In this document: piece by piece, positions 34,562 through 39,922 of the stretch
Position numbering within the stretch: position 1 is the first letter of the stretch
Layout: every line of letters begins with the position of its first letter
NCBI RefSeq assembly: GCF_001542625.1
Contig: NZ_CP016279.1
Location: 9,052,001 to 9,116,000 of the forward strand
From: Streptomyces griseochromogenes
GTDB taxonomy: Bacteria > Actinomycetota > Actinomycetes > Streptomycetales > Streptomycetaceae
Length of the DNA: 64,000 bases
Direction of reading: 5' to 3'
Made by a program: the position numbers and the translations under genes
The notes under the pieces: generated by a model
What the model was told of the DNA's origin: nothing
The model's input: only the letters and a program-made list of their open reading frames with translations
Database searches by the model: none

Positions 34562-35812
34562 TCAGGCGGCACTCGGCAGTGCCGCGATCTTCTCGTGCAG
34601 CTCAGAGATTCGGGTATCGGCAGGCAGCCCGGCAAGACGGGAGCGAAGGCCGTGGAGTTTGGCGCCCACGTATCCCGAGTGCGTCTGTCCGGCCACGGTC
34701 AGAGCCTGGTCGGCGTAGTGGACGAGCTGGTCGATGTCACCTCGGTGGGCACCCAGCGTGGCGAGATCAGCGAGAACAGCACCCCGTCGACGAGGACTCA
34801 ATTCCTGTGCGAGTGCGGACGCCAGCGCCTCCTCGGCAAGATCGGGGCGGCCGAGTGTCACGTAGCAGGCTCCGCGTTCCTCGCAGAGGCGGGATCCGTC
34901 GAAGCGGAGCCATCCTCCGTGGTGGAGCTGGCCATCGAGGGTGTGTACCTCCTCTGCGGTGTCGAGGGCGCGGGAACAAGCGTCGACGTCACCCAGAGCG
35001 GCATGGACCTCGGCCTGTACGGCTGACACCCAGTAGCGGGTGGAAAGAGCGCTGTCGCCCCGCCGAGCGATGTTCGACGCGGCCGACAGCAGCGGGGCCG
35101 CCGACGCGGCCCGGTCCGCGTACAACTCGACGTAGGCGTGCCGTGTCATCGCGCAAGCCCAGAGGTCGTACATCCGTGCCTCCTTCGCCGCGTTCGCAGC
35201 GAGGGTGTAGCAGTGGGCGGACAGGGCGTCGTCGCGCGCGTCGAAAAACAGCTCACCGGCCAACTGGTAGAGATTGCCAACCTGCATGAGGAGGCGCTTG
35301 CGGTCGATCTCACTACGGACTTCCACCAGGCTCTTTGCCAGCAGCGCGAGTTGATGACGGATAACCGGGTAAACCGTGCTCTTGTCGTCGGTGAGGCCGT
35401 AGACCTGCCACAAGTGCTCGATCATCGCCTCTCCCGTCTCGAACACCGTGGCGGACTCCTGCCTCGCGGAAGCGGAGGCCAAGGGTTCGGGCAGGGTGAT
35501 GAGCGCACCCGTGGCGGCGAGCAGTCCGAGAAGGTCGCGGCGTCTCATGTCGTCAGGATCGCCGAGCGAAGCGGGAATCGGGATGTCCTGCGGGGTGACC
35601 GTCGTCACGGCGACGAGGAATCCGTCCAGATCCGCCGCTGTCACACCCAAGAGCTTCGCGATCTTGGGACGCTGGTACGGCCGGGGTGTGGAATGCCCGC
35701 CCTCCCAGCGTACGACCGTGGATGTGGCGACTCCGAGAAGGGCGGCGAACTCCTCTTGGGAGTAGCCACGTGCCGCGCGTTGCTCCGCGAGCCCTCGGCG
35801 TTTGGCCGTCAT
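34562..35812 (-). CDS. XRE-family regulator with TPR-like sensor domain
   Basis: A 416-aa protein. Residues 1-60 form a lambda-repressor-type helix-turn-helix (YSQEEFAALLGVATSTVVRWEGGHSTPRPYQRPKIAKLLGV). A linker with DDMRRRDLLGLLAATGALITLP follows, the phrase that recurs in a large Streptomyces regulator group, then about 270 residues of helical TPR-like repeats with alternating Ala-rich helices. The latter resemble sensor domains of peptide- or partner-responsive regulators. The frame is open to 35992, but the ATG at 35812 has GGAGG five bases upstream. It is divergent from the HATPase/radical-SAM operon, with 212 bp between, and is its likely regulator. Confidence 0.87.
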   Translation of the reverse strand: MTAKRRGLAEQRAARGYSQEEFAALLGVATSTVVRWEGGHSTPRPYQRPKIAKLLGVTAADLDGFLVAVTTVTPQDIPIPASLGDPDDMRRRDLLGLLAATGALITLPEPLASASARQESATVFETGEAMIEHLWQVYGLTDDKSTVYPVIRHQLALLAKSLVEVRSEIDRKRLLMQVGNLYQLAGELFFDARDDALSAHCYTLAANAAKEARMYDLWACAMTRHAYVELYADRAASAAPLLSAASNIARRGDSALSTRYWVSAVQAEVHAALGDVDACSRALDTAEEVHTLDGQLHHGGWLRFDGSRLCEERGACYVTLGRPDLAEEALASALAQELSPRRRGAVLADLATLGAHRGDIDQLVHYADQALTVAGQTHSGYVGAKLHGLRSRLAGLPADTRISELHEKIAALPSAA

Positions 35813-36024
35813 CGACGCCTCCGCATGTCTAGCATCACCCCAGGTCACAGCCCCAACGCACGGGAAACGCCTGGACAATGCCTTGGCCCTGCTCTGGGAC
35901 ACGGTAACGCAATGCAGTTCCCTGATCACAGCCGTCGAGAACGCGTGGTTCCCCGTCGGCGGCAGTGGAGGAGAGGGCCGTCCGCACCCCATTGCGGGCG
36001 GCCACGCTTGGAGGGATCAAGTCC

Positions 36025-36447
36025 GTGCTCAAGGCCGTTGGCAGACCTACCACAACCGGCATTCCCAGCTACTCGGAAACGATGCCGTGCAAGCCCGAGT
36101 CCGCGCGGCGAGCCCGGTTGCTCGTCACCGCCGCCCTGAGCACTTGGGGCATAGAGGAGCTGGTGGACGCGGCGAAGCTGGTCGTCGACGAACTGCTGAC
36201 GAACGCGATCGACCACACCCGCTGTCGCACGGCGCGGATCGCCATCCGGCGCATCGCCGACGACCGCGTACGGATCAGCGTCGCCGACACGTCCCGCGAT
36301 GTCCCCGACATGAGTAACCCCCGTCAGGACTCGGAGGATGGCCGTGGCCTGGTCCTGGTCGACGCTCTCTCCGACCAATGGGGCTACGACCGGCACCGGA
36401 CCTGGAAGGTCGTGTGGGCCGAACTCCGCACGGGGGCCAGCCGGTGA
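36025..36447 (+). CDS. Anti-sigma-factor-like ATP-binding protein (HATPase_c_2)
   Basis: A 140-aa GHKL-type ATP-binding domain of the SpoIIAB/RsbW-like group. The N-box is LVVDELLTNAIDHT (Glu and Asn for Mg-ATP), and later boxes are ISVADTSRDVP and DGRGLVLVDALSDQWGY. It has no histidine phosphorylation site, so it is a serine-kinase-like anti-sigma or partner-switch protein rather than a sensor kinase; no cognate sigma is adjacent. I chose GTG 36025 because GGAGGG stands nine bases upstream; a GTG at 35965 would add 20 residues. Its TGA overlaps the next GTG. Confidence 0.83.
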   Translation: MLKAVGRPTTTGIPSYSETMPCKPESARRARLLVTAALSTWGIEELVDAAKLVVDELLTNAIDHTRCRTARIAIRRIADDRVRISVADTSRDVPDMSNPRQDSEDGRGLVLVDALSDQWGYDRHRTWKVVWAELRTGASR

Positions 36448-36599
36448 GGCAGCGGATCACGGTCGTTGTCCTCTACGTCACCGTCCTCGTGGTCCTGGTC
36501 CTCTCCATGCTGCGGTACGCCGAATCCGGCCCCTCAGGAGCCGCACACGTGACGAAGGGAGGGGACGGTGCACAAGCTGATCGCGAGCCCGTTCCTTGA
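36444..36599 (+). CDS. Small single-pass membrane protein, unknown function
   Basis: A 51-aa peptide with one hydrophobic helix (ITVVVLYVTVLVVLVLSML) after a short basic start and a polar C-terminal tail (RYAESGPSGAAHVTKGGDG). The GTG overlaps the HATPase stop as GTGA, the same coupling as at two later junctions of the operon. The tail overlaps the next start by 32 bases. It is too short for family assignment; the evidence that it is real is the overlap and the clean helix. Confidence 0.6.
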   Translation: MRQRITVVVLYVTVLVVLVLSMLRYAESGPSGAAHVTKGGDGAQADREPVP

Positions 36600-36750
36600 T
36601 CAGTACTTGCTCGTACGCCCAGGCAGCCGGGGCGGAGTTCTCCTGCCTCGCAGCCATTACGAGGAACTGCGAGCCCATGCGGCTCCACTCAGGCAGCACC
36701 TTCATGGCTCGCGGACGTCGTACAGGAGCAGTGGCCCGGCCTGGAAGTGA
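36568..36750 (+). CDS. N-terminal fragment associated with radical SAM enzyme (probable frameshift)
   Basis: A 60-aa reading frame beginning at GTG with GGGAGGGG just upstream. Its first ~45 residues (IASPFLDQYLLVRPGSRGG ... HYEELRAHAAPL) read like an N-terminal domain, but after about 36690 the frame turns into unlikely sequence and ends in a GTGA overlap with the radical SAM gene. In the radical SAM frame the DNA upstream of the annotated GTG already reads as APSWLADVVQEQWPGLEV with strong third-position G+C. The simplest explanation is one original gene starting at 36568 that has lost one base near 36685-36700, a sequencing error, or a programmed -1 shift. Confidence 0.6.
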   Translation: MHKLIASPFLDQYLLVRPGSRGGVLLPRSHYEELRAHAAPLRQHLHGSRTSYRSSGPAWK

Positions 36751-37688
36751 CCGGACGGTCGACGGCTGAATTCCTCCTGGTCAGGCACCTGTCGAAGTGG
36801 GGCTACGCACGGGCGAGCTTTGAAATCAACCTCGGCTGCAACCTCAGGTGCAAGCACTGCTACCTCGGACTCAAGGTGAACTCGGGCATGCCGCTCGCCG
36901 ACAAGCTGCGCTGCCTTCGGATCATGACCGAGGCCGGGGTGCTGTGGCTCCAGATCACCGGCGGCGAACCGACCATCGACAAGGACTTCCCTGCCACCTA
37001 CCGGGCCGCGTTCGAGCTGGGCATGATGATCAGTGTCTCGACGAACGGATCACTGCTGTGGCGGGAGAATCTGCTGACACTGTTCCGTGCGTGTCCGCCG
37101 TACCGCGTGACCGTGTCCATGTACGGGGCGACGAAAGCCACCTACGACGAACTCACGCAACGGGAAGGCGCCTGGGACCTGTTCGTACAGGGCATGAACG
37201 CTGCTCGCGCCGCCAGGTTGCCGCTGCGGATGAGCATCATCGTCACCGAGGACACCGCCCACGAGGAACAGGCAATGCTCGACCTGTGCGAGAGGTGGGG
37301 CGTCGAGTACAACGTCTTCACCAACGTGACCCCGACGATCTATGGCGGAGGCGAAGTACTGACCGCGCAGTCCAAGGAACACTTGCGCATGCGCAAGCAG
37401 TTCACCGGCTGCAACGCGGGACACACGTTCTTCCACACCGACCCTCACGGCCTGGTGTCCATCTGCAAGATCGGCCGTGACGAGCAGATCAGCCTTCCGT
37501 TGGAGGGCATCGACGGCCTCTCCCGGCTCGGCGCCATCGCCGACCGGCTCATGCTTCGCACTGGTGGCTGCTCCGGTTGCAAGCTGTCCGGCACGTGCAC
37601 GGTGTGCCGGCCGCTGGCCAAGCACTATCAGGAAGCGAAGGCACCACTGGAAAGTTACTGCCAGCACGGAATCAGGAAGGCAGGGTGA
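36747..37688 (+). CDS. Radical SAM/SPASM peptide-modifying enzyme
   Basis: A 313-aa enzyme from the GTG at 36747. C31-x3-C35-x2-C38 (GCNLRCKHCYLG) binds the SAM-cleaving [4Fe-4S] cluster, and ITGGEPT is the SAM-contact GGE motif. The C-terminal third is a SPASM domain for auxiliary clusters: TGCNAGHTFF, SICKIG, then C-x2-C-x5-C-x2-C (GGCSGCKLSGTCTVC) and YCQHG. SPASM enzymes commonly modify small peptides (PqqE, MftC, sactionine and cyclophane synthases). The stop overlaps the peptide gene's upstream GTG (GTGA). The true N-terminus may include the preceding small frame. The reaction is unknown. Confidence 0.9.
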   Translation: MTGRSTAEFLLVRHLSKWGYARASFEINLGCNLRCKHCYLGLKVNSGMPLADKLRCLRIMTEAGVLWLQITGGEPTIDKDFPATYRAAFELGMMISVSTNGSLLWRENLLTLFRACPPYRVTVSMYGATKATYDELTQREGAWDLFVQGMNAARAARLPLRMSIIVTEDTAHEEQAMLDLCERWGVEYNVFTNVTPTIYGGGEVLTAQSKEHLRMRKQFTGCNAGHTFFHTDPHGLVSICKIGRDEQISLPLEGIDGLSRLGAIADRLMLRTGGCSGCKLSGTCTVCRPLAKHYQEAKAPLESYCQHGIRKAG

Positions 37689-37879
37689 ACAGCATGACCG
37701 CTGTCGCTGTCGAAATCTCCCCGAAGCGTCCGCTGCCAGGCGGTGGGCTGCCGTACTTCACGCGGCCCGTCGAGCCCGGCCCGGCACCAGTCACCGTGAT
37801 GACGGCTGTCGCCGACCTCGACGAGATCATGGACAGCATCAAGTGCTCGTGCAACGCGGGCGATGACAACCCCCACTGA
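37685..37879 (+). CDS. Candidate precursor peptide of the radical SAM system
   Basis: A 64-aa peptide from the overlapping GTG, or 61 aa from the ATG at 37694; AGGAAGG lies four bases before the GTG. The N-terminal part is Pro/Gly-rich (SPKRPLPGGGLPYFTRP), and a short acidic helix-like stretch (VADLDEIMDS) leads to the C-terminus IKCSCNAGDDNPH. That leader/core layout, with the only two Cys of the peptide in a CxC and polar Asn/Asp residues at the end, and its place right behind a SPASM enzyme, mark it as the likely substrate. A perfect 18-bp palindrome begins just before its stop codon. Nothing shows where cleavage would occur. Confidence 0.78.
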   Translation: MNSMTAVAVEISPKRPLPGGGLPYFTRPVEPGPAPVTVMTAVADLDEIMDSIKCSCNAGDDNPH

Positions 37880-37893
37880 TCACATGTGATCAG
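37876..37893. promoter_or_regulatory. 18-bp perfect palindrome over the precursor stop codon
   Basis: CTGATCACATGTGATCAG is fully self-complementary and includes the TGA stop (37877-37879). It may be an operator controlling the GNAT gene, whose -10 element lies 59 bases downstream, or a small hairpin that stabilises or terminates the precursor message. Confidence 0.7.
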
Positions 37894-37951
37894 CGACGCT
37901 CAGGCCCTGGCACGATCTGCGTCGGGGCCTGAGCCCGGCGTGGCACACCGG

Positions 37952-37957
37952 TACCGT
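37952..37957 (+). promoter_or_regulatory. -10 element of leaderless GNAT transcript
   Basis: TACCGT stands six bases before the ATG at 37964, with no ribosome-binding site. Confidence 0.45.
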
Positions 37958-37963
37958 GCATGC

Positions 37964-38836
37964 ATGGGATTCGACTGGGACGCTCTACGCCCCTATCTCA
38001 CCGTGCCGTACATCCCTACCATCGGCCCCGTCCATCCCTCCGTACTCGCCCAGGAGCGCTTCGAGGACATCCTCACCGCCGCTGGCAGTGGACGATTCCT
38101 GCCTTACGACAAGGACCGTCGCTGGTCGCCGATGAAACAAGAGCGCGTCCTCGTCGAGGACATCGAGCAGACTCCCGGTAAGACCCTGGTCCCGACCCTG
38201 ACCCGACACGGCCACGACACCGTCAAAGTCCATGTCTACAGCTGCGAACCCGACGCTCTCACCACCGCAGCGGTCCATGCGAAGAAGCTGTGCGCTGCCC
38301 ACGACGCGAAAGTGGCCCGCGTCGTATGGTTCCTTGGTCCTGAGCAGCCGGAGCACTACGTCCGGGGGACACGCGTCCAACTCAAGGACTTCGCTGCGGG
38401 AGCCGGTGCCGACCCAGGCGCAGGCGTCCAGGAGTACGAAGAGTTGCCTGGCGAGGCACGGGCAGGGTTCGCGGAATTCGCGGAGCGCATGGCCGACGAC
38501 GGGTTCGCGTTCCTGTACCAGCGAATGAAGCTCGGCCACGTCGGTTCCATCCTCACCGTCTCACACGAAGGCAAGGTGGCGGGAGCGATCGGCCCCATGG
38601 AGACCATGGTGGACGCCATCGGCCAGACTCAGCTCCTGCCGCAGTACTTCGGCGTGCTCCCCGAGTTCCGAGGACACGGCTACGGGCGTGCTTTGTGGCG
38701 TGCAGCGATGCATTGGGGACACCGGCATGGCGCCGCCTACCAGCTTCTCCAGACAGAAGTCGGAGGAGCATCCGACCGCCTGTGTGCAGCCGAGGGACTC
38801 GCTTCTCTCGGGTTCGTCTGCTCAGTGAAGGCATGA
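37964..38836 (+). CDS. GNAT-family N-acetyltransferase
   Basis: A 290-aa protein. The C-terminal ~100 residues form a GNAT domain with the acetyl-CoA loop VLPEFRGHGYGRALWRAAMHWG. The N-terminal ~180 residues (FDWDALRPYLTVPYIPTIGPVHPS ...) match nothing I know and could be a second degenerate GNAT fold or a substrate domain. The frame is open to 37886, but the ATG at 37964 has a TACCGT -10 element six bases upstream. It follows the precursor peptide gene by 84 bases on the same strand; acetylation of the modified peptide or a self-resistance role is possible but inferred. Confidence 0.82.
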   Translation: MGFDWDALRPYLTVPYIPTIGPVHPSVLAQERFEDILTAAGSGRFLPYDKDRRWSPMKQERVLVEDIEQTPGKTLVPTLTRHGHDTVKVHVYSCEPDALTTAAVHAKKLCAAHDAKVARVVWFLGPEQPEHYVRGTRVQLKDFAAGAGADPGAGVQEYEELPGEARAGFAEFAERMADDGFAFLYQRMKLGHVGSILTVSHEGKVAGAIGPMETMVDAIGQTQLLPQYFGVLPEFRGHGYGRALWRAAMHWGHRHGAAYQLLQTEVGGASDRLCAAEGLASLGFVCSVKA

Positions 38837-39145
38837 CGGGGACATACGTCCACGCCCCCGCGCACGCGAAGGGGCGGCACCCCGCACAGGATGTATGGCC
38901 GACTCCCTGACCTGCGAAGTCGCGTCCATCGGTGCCCTGGAGGTCGAGAGCGGCGCGGTTAGGCGTGCGGCGCGACCGTCGATCCGGCACACCCTCGACC
39001 GATGGACTATTCGGGTCATATGCCAATCGCAACTCCGGAAATGTAACGCACAGTCACCATCCCGGGGGCGGACTGTCGCTCTGCGTGTAACCGTGGAGAG
39101 GCGGGCAGGAGTGCCCGCCCCGAACCCGTCCCATGAGGAGTATCA
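38837..39145. other. 309-bp intergenic region with terminator-like and leader hairpins
   Basis: I see no convincing gene. At 38866-38890 is a sequence almost identical to the left arm of the 39.8-kb terminator (GCGAAGGGGCGGCACCCCGC), with GGGG/CCCC able to form a weak hairpin after the GNAT gene. GGCGGGCA (39100-39107) and TGCCCGCC (39112-39119) form a perfect 8-bp hairpin in the leader of the next gene, just before its GAGGAG site. Base composition is more A+T-rich around 38995-39060, where a promoter may lie. Confidence 0.5.
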
Positions 39146-39649
39146 GTGACGCAGCAGCCCTACGCGCCGCCCCAGCCGTACCAGTACCCGCCGCAGTCCC
39201 AGCCGGCGTGGTACCCGTACCCGCCGCAGTCCCAGCCGTACCCGTACCCCCCGCAGCAGGCGTACCCGTACCCGCCGCAGTTCCAGCCGTACCCGTACCC
39301 GCCGCAGACCAACGGGTCGACCGAGAAGGAATACCCGCAGCTCACCGCGGCGACGGTGAAGGGCACTGTGATGGGCCAGGCGCAGGCTCAGATCAGCGCG
39401 AAGCTGATCGACAGCGACGGCGAGCCCATCAAGGGCGTGCCGATCACCTTCACCGTCGGTGCGGGCCGGCAGATCGGTATCGGGGTAACGGACGCCACTG
39501 GCGTCGCGCACCTCGACAGTGGCTCCAACCTCCTCGACCCCCTGCTGTGGGCCCAGGCGATCGGCTCTGGCTACGAGGTGCAGTTCCAGGGCAACAAGAA
39601 GTACATGCCCGCGCTCGCGCACGGCAAGATCGAACCCGGAATCGGCTGA
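39146..39649 (+). CDS. Pro/Tyr-repeat protein with C-terminal Ig-like domain
   Basis: A 167-aa protein. Residues 1-55 are low complexity, made of repeated PYPYPPQ-like units (QPYQYPPQSQPAWYPYPPQ and so on). Residues ~65-160 look like a bacterial Ig-like domain (TVKGTVMGQAQAQISAKLID, GEPIKGVPITFTVGAG, VTDATGVAHLDSG). There is no signal peptide or membrane helix. GAGGAG lies six bases before the GTG. Similar domains occur in surface adhesins, but this one appears cytoplasmic unless exported by a non-classical route. Function unknown. Confidence 0.8.
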   Translation: MTQQPYAPPQPYQYPPQSQPAWYPYPPQSQPYPYPPQQAYPYPPQFQPYPYPPQTNGSTEKEYPQLTAATVKGTVMGQAQAQISAKLIDSDGEPIKGVPITFTVGAGRQIGIGVTDATGVAHLDSGSNLLDPLLWAQAIGSGYEVQFQGNKKYMPALAHGKIEPGIG

Positions 39650-39793
39650 ACCGATCGAAACCGCGGGCCATGCACGCGGCCCAACGCGGGCCGCAGCCAT
39701 GTTCTTCGGCAAGCGCGGCTCCAGCCGGGCCCACTCCTGATGAGCGCTGAGGCATAGAAGTGCCGCAGATCATGCGGAGCAGGTCATGCGCGA

Positions 39794-39833
39794 AGGGGCG
39801 CCACCCCCGCACAGGGTGGCGCCCCTCCTCTTT
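39794..39833. terminator. Bidirectional terminator downstream of ppdK
   Basis: AGGGGCGCCACCC (39794-39806) and GGGTGGCGCCCCT (39814-39826) form a perfect 13-bp stem with a 7-nt loop, followed by a pyrimidine/T-rich tail on the plus strand. It lies between the convergent 39146 gene and ppdK. Confidence 0.85.
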
Positions 39834-39922
39834 CGTGCGCCGGAGCCGCCGCCGATCGGTCTTGAGGGTCGGGGACCGACGACGGCTCCGGGGTCCGGGC
39901 GGGCGGCGGTGCCGCCCTCGGC

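Noticed and set aside
38895..39149. 84-codon frame in the gap before the Pro/Tyr-repeat gene
   Set aside because: Composition and sequence look non-coding, with no ribosome-binding site. It overlaps the leader hairpin.
39146..39310. Pro/Tyr repeats as a collagen-like or mobile DNA repeat
   Set aside because: The repeat keeps the reading frame and codon structure and has no Gly-x-y pattern; it is a low-complexity protein segment.
38866..39815. Near-identical 25-bp sequences as phage or element attachment sites
   Set aside because: No integrase or tRNA gene is nearby, and one copy is an arm of a clear terminator, so duplication of a terminator is simpler. Kept only as a weak observation.
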